From NCBI RefSeq assembly GCF_018829635.1, contig NZ_JAHKKG010000016.1:124001-188000 (forward strand): 64,000 nt of DNA. The letters run 5' to 3'. Below the pieces are notes generated by a model that ran no database searches, was not told the origin of the DNA, and saw only the letters and a list, made by a program, of their open reading frames with translations. This document shows positions 52,396 through 60,522 of this stretch, in pieces. How positions within the stretch are numbered: position 1 is the first letter of the stretch; every line of letters begins with the position of its first letter. This DNA is from Paractinoplanes bogorensis (GTDB lineage Bacteria > Actinomycetota > Actinomycetes > Mycobacteriales > Micromonosporaceae). Position numbers and translations under genes: made by a program.

Positions 52396-53094
52396 ATGAC
52401 CGGCATGATGTCGCGAGCCTATGCCCTTTTCTCGTACGCCCTCTTCCTGATCTCGATCGTCTGGGCCATCGGTTTTCTGGCCGGTTGGGGCGACGGTCCC
52501 GCCAGTTCTTCTCCCACGACGGCGCTCCTGATCGACGGAACGCTGCTGCTCGCCTTTGCCGTGCAGCACACCGTGATGGCCCGGGCCGGCTTCAAACGCC
52601 GCATCCCGCCCACGATCGAGCGCAGCACCTATGTGCTCGCGGCCAGCCTGTTGTTGCTCGCGACTTTCGCCTTCTGGCAGCCGGTGCCCACGGTCGTCTG
52701 GCTGGCCGGGGCGCCCTGGTCGATCCTGATCTGGGTCGTCTACGCGCTCGGCTGGGCGCTGGCCATCGGTGCCACCTACATGATCGACCATTTCGAGTTC
52801 TTCGGTCTCAAGCCGGCCGGAAACCCCCAATTTCAAATGCGTTTCCTGTACGCCTGGATCCGGCACCCGATGATGCTCGGCCTCCTTATCGTCTTCTGGG
52901 CCACTCCGCGAATGACGGTCAGCCATCTGTTCTTCGCCGTGGCGTCCAGCGCGTACATCTTCGTCGGCGTCCGATTCGAGGAGCGGGACCTGAAGGCTCA
53001 GCTCGGGACGCCGTACGAGGAATACGCCCGGGACACCCCGATGCTCATTCCGCTCGGTTCTCGTGGGCGAGCCGCGCGCGCAGGTCGCCCTTGA
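52396..53094 (+). CDS. MddA/NnrU-like membrane methyltransferase
   Basis: 232 residues, five membrane segments. RAYALFSYALFLISIVWAIGF, LIDGTLLLAFAVQHTVMARAGFKRRIPPTIERSTYVL, YMIDHFEFFGL, LYAWIRHPMMLGLLIVFWATPRMTVSHLFFAVASSAYIFVGVRFEERDL match methanethiol S-methyltransferase (MddA) and relatives. Thus possible dimethyl-sulfide formation, but isoprenylcysteine-methyltransferase-like enzymes look alike. Its last 50 bases overlap the acyl-CoA ligase gene on the other strand. Confidence 0.8.
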   Translation: MTGMMSRAYALFSYALFLISIVWAIGFLAGWGDGPASSSPTTALLIDGTLLLAFAVQHTVMARAGFKRRIPPTIERSTYVLAASLLLLATFAFWQPVPTVVWLAGAPWSILIWVVYALGWALAIGATYMIDHFEFFGLKPAGNPQFQMRFLYAWIRHPMMLGLLIVFWATPRMTVSHLFFAVASSAYIFVGVRFEERDLKAQLGTPYEEYARDTPMLIPLGSRGRAARAGRP

Positions 53095-54556
53095 GGATCT
53101 TGCCGACCTTGGAGCGGGGCAGGTCGTCCCAGATCTCGATCTGCTTGGGCGCCTTGACGCTGCCGATGCGTTCCTTGACGAAGGCCACCACCTCCTGTTT
53201 GTCGACGGTCCGGCCGGCCCGCAGCTGGAGGATCGCCGTCACGCGTTCGCCCCACTTGTCGTCGGGCAGGCCGATCACCGCGCAGTCCTGCACCGCCGGA
53301 TGCTGCATGAGGGCCTGCTCGACCTCGGTCGAATAGACGTTGAAACCACCGGTGATCACCATGTCCTTGGCCCGGTCCACGATGTACAGATAGTTGTCGT
53401 CGTCGAGGTAGCCGATGTCGCCGGTGTGGTGCCAGCCGTGGGCCGAGGCGGCCGCGGTGGCCTCCGGGTCACGGTGATAGCCGCGCATCACCAGCGAACC
53501 GCGGGCCACGATCTCGCCGGTCGCCCCGCGGGGGAGCAGTTCGCCCTCCGGTCCCATGATGGCCACGGTGACCAGGGGCGACGGGCGGCCCGCGGAGGAG
53601 AGGCGGGACAGCGCGATGCTGCCGTCCGGCCGGTAGTGGTCGGCCGGCGACATGGTCGAGATCATCATCGGGGCCTCGGTCTGGCCGAACAGTTGCGCCA
53701 TGACCGGCCCGATGCGGCGTAGCGCCTCCTCGAGCCGGGCCGCCGACATCGGGGCCGCGCCGTACCAGAAGCAGCGCAGCGACGACAGGTCGGTCTCGTC
53801 CAGGGTGGCGTGGGCGAGCACCATGTAGATGAGCGTCGGCGGCAGGAACGTGTGGGTCACGTGGTGCCGCTGGATGAGCCAGATGAACTCGGCCACGTCC
53901 GGCTTACGCATGATCACGATTTCCCCGCCCCGCGCCAGGACCGGGAAGCACAGCACCCCGGCGGCGTGGGTCAGCGGGGCCAGCGCCAGATAGACTGGCC
54001 GGTCGGGCCACGGGTAGCTCATCAGCGTGATCGCGGTCATCGCCTCGAGGTTGGCGCCCGTCAGTTCCACGCCCTTGGGCCGCCCGGTCGTGCCGCCGGT
54101 CCCGACGATCATGGCGAGGTCGTCGACAGCGGCAAGATCGACGCCGCCTGTCTCGGGGAAAATGTCCCTTTCAAGGCATATGAGCGTGTGCAGCTGCGGT
54201 AGTTGATCGCGGATCTTGGCGACCAGGGGCTCGAACGATTCCTGGTAGATGAGCGCCACGCAGCCGAACAGGTCGAGCAGCTCCCGGTTCTCCGAAGCCT
54301 CGTTGCGCGGGTTGATCGGGCACCACACCGCCCCGGCCCGGCTGATGCCGAACACACAGGTGAACGCGGTCGGATCGTTCCCGGAGAGCACCGCCACCCG
54401 CTCTCCGGGAACGATCCCGCGAGCAGCCAGCGCCCCGGCGATCTTCACGCTGAGCTGTCGCACCTCCCCGTACGTCCGTGTCTCCCCCTCCGTGGTGAGA
54501 CACGGCGCGTCCGGGTCGAGGGAAGCTCCCTTGTCCAGATAGTCGGCCAGCCGCAT
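53045..54556 (-). CDS. Class I acyl-CoA synthetase
   Basis: 503 residues. AMP-binding motifs: MIVGTGGTTGRPKGVE (near 150-165), FGQTEAPM, RGATGEIVARGSLVMRGY, HHTGDIGYLDDDNYLYIVDRAKDMVITGGFNVYSTEVE, and C-terminal lysine in PRSKVGKILKGDL. Activates a carboxylic acid to acyl-CoA. Upstream overlapping order: SDR, saccharopine-dehydrogenase-like, this ligase, all minus strand, under the TetR gene at 56607. Likely a catabolic or lipid pathway. Confidence 0.92.
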   Translation of the reverse strand: MRLADYLDKGASLDPDAPCLTTEGETRTYGEVRQLSVKIAGALAARGIVPGERVAVLSGNDPTAFTCVFGISRAGAVWCPINPRNEASENRELLDLFGCVALIYQESFEPLVAKIRDQLPQLHTLICLERDIFPETGGVDLAAVDDLAMIVGTGGTTGRPKGVELTGANLEAMTAITLMSYPWPDRPVYLALAPLTHAAGVLCFPVLARGGEIVIMRKPDVAEFIWLIQRHHVTHTFLPPTLIYMVLAHATLDETDLSSLRCFWYGAAPMSAARLEEALRRIGPVMAQLFGQTEAPMMISTMSPADHYRPDGSIALSRLSSAGRPSPLVTVAIMGPEGELLPRGATGEIVARGSLVMRGYHRDPEATAAASAHGWHHTGDIGYLDDDNYLYIVDRAKDMVITGGFNVYSTEVEQALMQHPAVQDCAVIGLPDDKWGERVTAILQLRAGRTVDKQEVVAFVKERIGSVKAPKQIEIWDDLPRSKVGKILKGDLRARLAHENRAE

Positions 54557-54558
54557 GA

Positions 54559-55686
54559 TCAGCGCTCGACCGTGACCGTCGGCTCGCGGACCAGCCCGAA
54601 GCTCTCCAGCACCCCGAGCAGCTCACGATGCCCGAACGCCTGGCAGCCGGACGCGAACCCGACCCGTCGGGGCGGTTGCTGCAGCAGGTGATAGGCCGCG
54701 TACGCCTGCATGAGCCCGGTCTGCTTGTAGTTCGAGTTGCCGTAGATGACGCAGTGTGCGCGCCCGAGCGGTCCCGACGCGTGCACCGAATCGACCGACT
54801 TGTTGAGCCGGGGGTTCTCGCGCGGCGGCATCACGTTCATCACCTGCGCGGCGGTGGCGGTCAGGGCCGCGTACCGCTCGTCCGGCGCCATGTCCTTTGT
54901 GGCCTCGACCGCCGCCGAGACGATTTGCGGTACGCCGTTCATCAGCGCCCGGTTGAACACGCCACCCAGCACCTTGACGTTGGCCACGCGCGGATCGCGC
55001 CGATACCAGACCGGGTGCGATGTCCCGCCCCACGGCAGCGCCAGCGCGAGCTCGTGCTGACCCGGCAGCACCAGCTGGTAGAGGCCGGCCTCCGGATCCC
55101 AGGCCTCGTACCGGTTCTGCTCGAGCCGGAACGCGCCCGAGGTGGCCGCGTTGACCAGGATCGTCAGCGTCGACGCGATGGTCGGGCTGCCACCCCAGAA
55201 GACGGCGATGTCCAACGTGTCCAGTCCCGGCTTCTCCAGGCACAGCTCGGCCGCGATCTCGCCGGTCGTGTACATCTGGGCGATGCCCGGGGCGAGCAGC
55301 AGGCCGGCCGCGGCGAAGTCGGCGCCGTACTTCTCGTCGCAGGTGATCATCCAGTCCTGCTCGCCGGTGGTGTCGAGGTAGTGCGTCCCCGCGGCCAGGC
55401 ACGCCTCGGCCACCTCGGGCCCGTAGACGCTGAACGGCCCGACGGTGTTGCACACGACCGACGCGCCCGAGAACAGCTCGGTGAGCGACTTGACGTCGTG
55501 GGTGACCTCGGCGATCTCGTAGTCGGCGGTCTCGATGCCGGCCACGTTCTCCTGCATCGACTGCTTGAGCTTGCCCGCGTCCCGTCCGGCGGCGACGAAC
55601 GGGACGTTGTACTCGCGCAGGTATTCGCAGATCAGCCGGCCGGTGTAGCCGGAGGCGCCGTAGACGACGACGGGTTTCGTGGCCAT
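54559..55686 (-). CDS. Saccharopine-dehydrogenase-like oxidoreductase
   Basis: 375 residues. Rossmann start PVVVYGASGYTGRLICEYLREY with VVCNTVGPFSVYGPEVAEACLAAGTHYLDTTGE, the pattern of saccharopine dehydrogenase-like NAD(P)-binding proteins (some act on lipids). The body contains YNKSVDSVHASGPLGRAHC-like segments. Starts at ATG 55686, one base before the SDR stop. Its substrate is not evident. Confidence 0.82.
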   Translation of the reverse strand: MATKPVVVYGASGYTGRLICEYLREYNVPFVAAGRDAGKLKQSMQENVAGIETADYEIAEVTHDVKSLTELFSGASVVCNTVGPFSVYGPEVAEACLAAGTHYLDTTGEQDWMITCDEKYGADFAAAGLLLAPGIAQMYTTGEIAAELCLEKPGLDTLDIAVFWGGSPTIASTLTILVNAATSGAFRLEQNRYEAWDPEAGLYQLVLPGQHELALALPWGGTSHPVWYRRDPRVANVKVLGGVFNRALMNGVPQIVSAAVEATKDMAPDERYAALTATAAQVMNVMPPRENPRLNKSVDSVHASGPLGRAHCVIYGNSNYKQTGLMQAYAAYHLLQQPPRRVGFASGCQAFGHRELLGVLESFGLVREPTVTVER

Positions 55687-55687
55687 G

Positions 55688-56467
55688 TCACATCCCCATT
55701 CCGCCGTCGACCGGCAGGCCGACGCCGTTGATGAACTTCGCCGCGTCCGACGCCAGGAACACGACCGCGTCGGCCATGTCGCCGACCTCGCCCAGGCGGC
55801 CGCTCGGAGTGAGCTCGACGACCGCGCCGACCGCCTCCTCGGGCGAGCCGAACAGCCCGATCTGCGCGACGTCGTTGGCCAGGCCGGCACCCATGGCGGT
55901 GGGGACAAGACCGGGATAAATACAGTTCACCCGTACGCCGTACCCCAGCTTGCCGCTCTCCATGGCCGCCACCCGGGTGAGGCGGTCGACGCCGGACTTG
56001 GTGGCCGAGTAGACCGAGATGCCGGGGAAGGCGATGGTCGCCGCCACCGAGGCCACGTTGATGACTGATTTGTTACCCCCGTCCTGGCCGCGCATCGCCC
56101 GGAAGGCGTGCTTGATGCCGAGCGCGGTGCCGAGCAGGTTGACCTCGAGCTGCTTGCGGACGGCGACCGGGTCGAGGTCGACGATCAGGCTGGTGATCTC
56201 GATGCCGGCGTTGTTGACCACGATGTCGAGCCCGCCCAGCATGCCGGTCGCCTGCTCGACGGCGGTGGCCCAGTTGTCGTCGTCGGTCACGTCCAGGTGC
56301 ACGAACCCGCTGAGCGATTCCGCGACCTTGGGGCCGAGGTCGTCCTGCACGTCGGCGATGACGACCTTGGCGCCGGCGGCGGCGAGCGCGCGGGCCATGC
56401 CTTCGCCCAGACCTTGAGCGCCTCCGGTGACGAGGGCCCGGCGTCCGGTGAGATCGATCTGTGTCAT
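55688..56467 (-). CDS. Short-chain dehydrogenase/reductase
   Basis: 259 residues. TGGAQGLG (11-18), NNAGIE, SVAATIAFPGISVYSATKSGVDRLTRV (Tyr-x3-Lys) and C-terminal INGVGLPVDGGMGM. ATG 56467 has GGGAG upstream. First gene of the minus-strand operon; divergent from the TetR gene with two palindromes between. Confidence 0.92.
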   Translation of the reverse strand: MTQIDLTGRRALVTGGAQGLGEGMARALAAAGAKVVIADVQDDLGPKVAESLSGFVHLDVTDDDNWATAVEQATGMLGGLDIVVNNAGIEITSLIVDLDPVAVRKQLEVNLLGTALGIKHAFRAMRGQDGGNKSVINVASVAATIAFPGISVYSATKSGVDRLTRVAAMESGKLGYGVRVNCIYPGLVPTAMGAGLANDVAQIGLFGSPEEAVGAVVELTPSGRLGEVGDMADAVVFLASDAAKFINGVGLPVDGGMGM

Positions 56468-56552
56468 GAAAGCTCCCGGGAGGGGTCGAGAACGTCGTCG
56501 CCCCGGCTGATCGCGTCCGGCGCGACGTGAGACCCACATCACATGCCTCTTC

Positions 56553-56588
56553 TTGACAGTTGTCAAGGAAAGTTTGGACGCCTGTCAA
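56553..56588. promoter_or_regulatory. TetR-type operator pair
   Basis: TTGACA-GT-TGTCAA (56553-56566) and a weaker TTGGAC...TGTCAA (56574-56588), in the 140 bases between divergent SDR and TetR genes. Presumably bound by the TetR protein to repress both directions. Confidence 0.7.
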
Positions 56589-56606
56589 GCCCGTAGGATG
56601 GGGTCC

Positions 56607-57194
56607 GTGGCCAACAAGACGGATCGCCGCCGGGACGAACTCGCCGAGTCGGCGCTGCTGACTCTCGGCGAGATGGGCTATGCGCGAGCCAGCCTGCGCG
56701 AGATCGCCGGCAACTCGCCGTTCAGCCACGGCGTCGTGCACTACTACTTCCAAGACAAGCTCGAGCTGGTCATCTACAGCGTCCGCTACTACAAGGCGCG
56801 CTGCGTGACCCGCTACGACGGCGTGGTCGCCGACTCGACCACCCCCGACGAGCTGCTCGAGGCCTTCGCCGCCAAGCTGGCCGAGACCATCCGCGACGAG
56901 GCGCCGATGCACCGCCTCTGGTACGACCTGCGCACTCAGAGCCTGTTCGAGCAGCCGCTCCGCGACGCCATCACCGAGATCGACGGCACCCTCGAGGCGA
57001 TGATCTGGCGGGTCGTCGACCGCTACGCGACCCTGGCCGGCCGTCCGCCGTCGGTCCCGCGCGCGGTGGCGTACGGCATGCTCGACGGCCTGTTCCAGCA
57101 GGCGCTGCTGGCCCACGCCGCGCATGGCGCCGCCGCCCTCGACGGCCTGGCCGCCCAGATCCGCACGGTCCTGCCCCTCCTGCTGCGGCCGTAG
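56607..57194 (+). CDS. TetR-family transcriptional regulator
   Basis: 195 residues. N-terminal HTH: DELAESALLTLGEMGYARASLREIAGNSPFSHGVVHYYFQDKLELV (about 10-55). GTG 56607 lies seven bases after TAGGAT (56594-56599), so a leaderless message is likely; starts further upstream would lie on the operator. Divergent from the SDR/ligase operon it probably controls, possibly responding to an acyl-CoA. Confidence 0.88.
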   Translation: MANKTDRRRDELAESALLTLGEMGYARASLREIAGNSPFSHGVVHYYFQDKLELVIYSVRYYKARCVTRYDGVVADSTTPDELLEAFAAKLAETIRDEAPMHRLWYDLRTQSLFEQPLRDAITEIDGTLEAMIWRVVDRYATLAGRPPSVPRAVAYGMLDGLFQQALLAHAAHGAAALDGLAAQIRTVLPLLLRP

Positions 57195-57247
57195 CTTTCC
57201 CCGCAGCGCTTTCCCCGCAGCGGCTTTCCCCGCAGCGGCTTCCCGCA
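57194..57247 (+). repeat. Short direct repeats in an intergenic gap
   Basis: GCTTTCCCCGCAGC occurs three times (57194-57207, 57208-57221, 57223-57236) plus a degenerate fourth, filling nearly the whole gap between the TetR stop and the next start codon. Confidence 0.85.
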
Positions 57248-58305
57248 TGCAGCCGACCACCAAGCTGGAACGGCGAGTGGTGAACGCCGCCGAGCAGGCG
57301 CTTGCTCGGCAGCGTTACGTGAGCCCGCTCGACGTGCTGACCGGGATGGGCTGGGTGCCGCCGGGTTCGGTGACCGACTGGCGGCAGGGTCGCGCACCGC
57401 ATCTGGAGGCGGTGGCCGCGGTCCGGCCCGACCGGCTGGCCGACGCGCTCGAGGTCTTCCACCGCTGGGTGGCCGGCCGCGGACTGCGGGCCAGCGCGGT
57501 CGACTATGTGGCCGCGACCCGTGACCGGCGGCCGTTGCAGTTCACCGCCGAGGGTGGCGACGCGCTCGAGGCGGCGTACCGGACGCACTGGACCCCGGCC
57601 GACCTGACCGAGCAGCAGCGGGAACGGATGACGGCCCGGCAGAGCAAGGCGCCCGACCTGGTGGTCCTGATCGCGCTGCGCGACTTCACCTGCGCGAGCT
57701 GCGGGCAGACCGAGGCCGACATGCTGATGATGGAGGAGGGCGCGCCGATCTGCCTGGCCTGTGCCGACCTCGACCATCTGGTGTTCCTGCCCGCGGGCGA
57801 CGCCGCCCTGACCCGCCGGGCGAAACAGGCCAGCCGGCTGTCGGCGGTGGTGGTGCGGTTCAACAAGTCGCGCAAACGCAACGAGCGACAGGGATTGCTC
57901 GTCGAACGGGCCGCGGTCGAGCTGGCCGAGCAACAGTGTCTGTCCGATGAGGATGCTCGCGCCCGCCGCCGCGAACGGGACCGGGAACGGCGCGAGGTGG
58001 CCGACGAGACGTTCCAGCACGACCTGGCCGAGAGGATCGTCCGGCTGTTCCCCGGTTGCCCACCGGAACGGGCGGCGGTGATCAGTGCCCACACCGGCGT
58101 TCGCGGCAGCGGCCGGGTCGGTCGCAGCGCCGCCGGTCGGGCGCTCGACCCCGACGCCGTGACCCGGGCCGTGGTCGCGACGATCCGGCACGAAGAGACC
58201 CCGTACGACGAAATGTTGATGTCCGGGGTTCCCCGCGACGAGGCCCGCGCCCGGATCCGGGACGACATCGACCGTTTCCTCTCCAGGTGGAGGCGTCCGG
58301 CATGA
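57247..58305 (+). CDS. DUF2293 domain protein
   Basis: 352 residues. Contains CASCG-(near 155) and CLAC- (near 170), a possible zinc ribbon in TCASCGQTEADMLMMEEGAPICLACADLDH, a charged helical middle, and a C-terminal DUF2293-type segment LFPGCPPERAAVISAHTGVRGSGRVGRSAAGRALDPDAV. Function unknown. Start ATG follows the short direct repeats with no clear ribosome-binding site. Overlaps the YCII gene by four bases. Confidence 0.82.
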   Translation: MQPTTKLERRVVNAAEQALARQRYVSPLDVLTGMGWVPPGSVTDWRQGRAPHLEAVAAVRPDRLADALEVFHRWVAGRGLRASAVDYVAATRDRRPLQFTAEGGDALEAAYRTHWTPADLTEQQRERMTARQSKAPDLVVLIALRDFTCASCGQTEADMLMMEEGAPICLACADLDHLVFLPAGDAALTRRAKQASRLSAVVVRFNKSRKRNERQGLLVERAAVELAEQQCLSDEDARARRRERDRERREVADETFQHDLAERIVRLFPGCPPERAAVISAHTGVRGSGRVGRSAAGRALDPDAVTRAVVATIRHEETPYDEMLMSGVPRDEARARIRDDIDRFLSRWRRPA

Positions 58306-58679
58306 ATTTCGATCGGCACACGCTCGTCCTTCTGGTCCGGCCGCCGGACGCACCCGAACTCAGCGACGCCGAGGCCGACGCGCTGCAGGATGCGCACCTG
58401 GCCTTCCGGGCCGACCTGCGCGACCGGGGCTACCTGATCGGCGGGGGACCGCTGGTCGACCAGGACGACGAGCGCCTGCGCGGCATCTCGGTCATGACCG
58501 TCGACCCGGAGACCGCGCGCGAGTTGTGCAGCGCCGACCCCGCCGTACGGGCCGGTCGCCTGGCCGTCGAGGTCATGACGTGGATGGTCCCGGCCGGCAA
58601 CGTGCACTTCGAAAACGTCCGCGCACCCCGCTCGATGGCCGAGGTCAGCGCGCCGGAGCCGCCACCGCCGCCGTCGTGA
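58302..58679 (+). CDS. YCII-like domain protein
   Basis: 125 residues. RHTLVLLVRPPDAPELSDAEADALQDAHLAFRADLRDRGYLIGGGPLVDQDDERLRGI... fits YCII/YciI-related proteins (possible catalytic His in DAHL, Asp nearby). A Pro-rich tail follows. Its end overlaps the TetR gene at 58645 on the opposite strand by 35 bases. Confidence 0.8.
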   Translation: MNFDRHTLVLLVRPPDAPELSDAEADALQDAHLAFRADLRDRGYLIGGGPLVDQDDERLRGISVMTVDPETARELCSADPAVRAGRLAVEVMTWMVPAGNVHFENVRAPRSMAEVSAPEPPPPPS

Positions 58680-59217
58680 CCCGGCGTGCTGTGGCGACCA
58701 GGCCGGCCACCGCGTCCTCGGCTGACAGTCCACACAGGTCGGTCAGGGTGAACAGCGACTCGGCGCTGATCACGACGGCAAGGTCGCGCACCAACTGCTC
58801 GTCGGGTCCGTTCGCCTCGATCCACGGCGCCAGCGCGTAGTCGATCAGGGCGAAGCGCTGGGCCGGGCGCTCGCCCGCGGTCGAGGGCCGGGCGATGGCG
58901 GAGGCGACGACGACGCGTACGGCACCCTGCCGCCGCAGCACCGCCCGGCCGAGGATCTCGGCGGCCTGACCGATCCGCTCGACCGGGTCGTCGCTCACCG
59001 TCACCGCCCGCAGGGCCGCGACCTGATCCTCGACCGTGACGGCCGCGCGCAGCAGCGTCACGAGATCGGGAAAGTAGCGATAGGCGGTCGCGTCGGACAC
59101 CCGCGCCGCGGCCGCGACCGCCGGCATCGTGATCTCGGCGCCGGTGTCGGCCAGCTCCCGGGCCGCCGCCACGATCGCCGACCGCGTCCGTTCCATCTGG
59201 TTCGTTCGTTGACTCAC
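58645..59217 (-). CDS. TetR-family transcriptional regulator
   Basis: 190 residues. N-terminal HTH: RSAIVAAARELADTGAEITMPAVAAAARVSDATAYRYFPDLVTLLRAA. Start GTG 59217 or ATG 59196. Divergent from the cupin/membrane pair, with a palindromic operator between them. The C-terminal domain is not diagnostic of a ligand. Confidence 0.88.
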   Translation of the reverse strand: MSQRTNQMERTRSAIVAAARELADTGAEITMPAVAAAARVSDATAYRYFPDLVTLLRAAVTVEDQVAALRAVTVSDDPVERIGQAAEILGRAVLRRQGAVRVVVASAIARPSTAGERPAQRFALIDYALAPWIEANGPDEQLVRDLAVVISAESLFTLTDLCGLSAEDAVAGLVATARRVTTAAVAAPAR

Positions 59218-59227
59218 GGCTGGAGTT

Positions 59228-59253
59228 TACTCTCTTCGTGAGAGTACGCTCTC
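59228..59253. promoter_or_regulatory. TetR-type operator with overlapping palindromes
   Basis: TACTCTC-N5-GAGAGTA (59228-59246) and GAGAG-TACG-CTCTC (59240-59253) overlap, covering the -10-like TACGCT (59245-59250) six bases before the cupin start. Confidence 0.75.
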
Positions 59254-59256
59254 ATT

Positions 59257-59709
59257 ATGACTACGGTATCCATCGTCCGCCCCGGCGAGGGCGAACTGAT
59301 CGTCAACGGCCCGTCCCAGATCCGGATCCTCGAGGACGGCGGCCACACCGACCACCGCCTGGGCATGGCCGAGATCAAGCTGCCCCCGCACACACCCGGC
59401 CCGCCCCAGCATCGCCATTCCCAGCACGACGAGGGCTTCTACGTGGTGTCGGGCCGCGTCCGCTTCACCGTCGGCGCGGACGACCATGACGCCGAGGCGG
59501 GCGTCTGGGTGCTGGTCCCGCCCGGTGCCCCGCACACGTTCGCCAACGTGACCGACGAGCCCGCGGTCATGCTGAACACCTTCACCCCCGACCTGTACGT
59601 GCAGTACTTCCGCGACCTCAAGGACATGGTCGAGTCCGGTCAGCCGCTGACCCGCGAATCCGTCGCCGCCGTCTGGACCAGATACGGCACCGAGCCGTAC
59701 GCCTCGTGA
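59257..59709 (+). CDS. Cupin-domain protein
   Basis: 150 residues. Cupin motif 1: HRHSQHDEGFYVVSGRVRFTVG; motif 2: VLVPPGAPHTFANV. Metal ligands His/His/Glu/His are in place. ATG lies six bases after TACGCT inside the operator, so the message should be leaderless and directly repressed. Overlaps the next gene by four bases. Confidence 0.88.
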   Translation: MTTVSIVRPGEGELIVNGPSQIRILEDGGHTDHRLGMAEIKLPPHTPGPPQHRHSQHDEGFYVVSGRVRFTVGADDHDAEAGVWVLVPPGAPHTFANVTDEPAVMLNTFTPDLYVQYFRDLKDMVESGQPLTRESVAAVWTRYGTEPYAS

Positions 59710-60035
59710 CCGCACTGCTGATCGCCAACCTCGTCGCCGCGGTGGCGAGCGTCGGCTTCGCGCTCATCGGCGCCTTCCGCCCCGCCGCCCTGAACCCGAC
59801 CGACGACCGTTTCTACGGCTGGATGTACGCGACCCGCGGAGTCCCCCTGGGCGTGGCGGCCGGCCTGGCCCCCTACTTCGGGTCAGGCCCGGTCACCGCC
59901 CTGCTCCTGTTCGCCGCCGCCGCGGCCCAGCTGGGCGACGCCGTCATAGGGGTCGCCTACCGAAAGTGGACGATGATCGCCGGCGCCACCTTGCTGGCCG
60001 TCATCCACATCGCCATGGCGTTCGCCACGCTCTAG
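59706..60035 (+). CDS. Small DUF4267-like membrane protein
   Basis: 109 residues with four hydrophobic segments (LLIANLVAAVASVGFALIGA; LGVAAGLAPYF; VTALLLFAAAAAQLGDAVIG; TLLAVIHIAMAF). Includes the conserved-looking DDRFYGWMYATRGVPLG. GTG overlaps the cupin stop. Function unknown; co-regulated with the cupin. Confidence 0.75.
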   Translation: MTALLIANLVAAVASVGFALIGAFRPAALNPTDDRFYGWMYATRGVPLGVAAGLAPYFGSGPVTALLLFAAAAAQLGDAVIGVAYRKWTMIAGATLLAVIHIAMAFATL

Positions 60036-60211
60036 AGACCTTTCGCGGTCAGGGTCTGGCCCTGATCCACTGTGACGCTGCTGGCGCCCCGCCCAGCCCG
60101 CCCGGTCGCCGGGGGCAGGACTCGTGTCGTCAGGTGCCAGTCCGATCCGCGGTCGTCCCGGCAGCGAGGGCTGCATTGCCTGCACTTGGGGGCCGCACCG
60201 CAGAGGGTGTG

Positions 60212-60424
60212 CTAGCGGGTAAGGCCGCGTAGCGTTGCCAAGGCACTATCGGTATCGATGTGGAGGCGGCGTAACTCGCCGTTGTACGTCGCCCGCGCTT
60301 GGAGCCGTTCCTGCTCAGTGTTCGACGATCGCAGTTTGCCGGCGCACGCTCGTATCTTGTCGATCCGTTTGCTCAGCACGTCGGCCGCTTCTTCGATCAT
60401 GTCGGGCGTAAGTTCGAAACTCAT
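60212..60424 (-). CDS. Small helical hypothetical protein
   Basis: 70 residues, helical and charged (SFELTPDMIEEAADVLSKRIDKIRACAGKLRSSNTEQERLQARATYNGELRRL). Start ATG 60424, with GGGAG just upstream. Codon use differs from neighbours (more A/T at third positions). Shape resembles WXG-like or small structural proteins, but I claim no family. The 176 bases between 60036 and 60211 hold nothing I recognise. Confidence 0.5.
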   Translation of the reverse strand: MSFELTPDMIEEAADVLSKRIDKIRACAGKLRSSNTEQERLQARATYNGELRRLHIDTDSALATLRGLTR

Positions 60425-60522
60425 GACTCCCAGCATCAGCGAGGGTCTTTATGGAGGGCAAGGCATCCGCGTCGAGGCCGCGCGATCGGCAGACATTGTG
60501 AACCACCGCGATGTCGATCCAG

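Noticed and set aside
57194..57247. CRISPR-like array from repeated GCTTTCCCCGCAGC
   Set aside because: Units are directly adjacent with no spacers and no cas genes are near.
60036..60211. Possible structured RNA or tRNA between the DUF4267 and small hypothetical genes
   Set aside because: A short CAGGG...CCCTG hairpin is present but no cloverleaf, no T-loop sequence and no conserved RNA pattern could be made.
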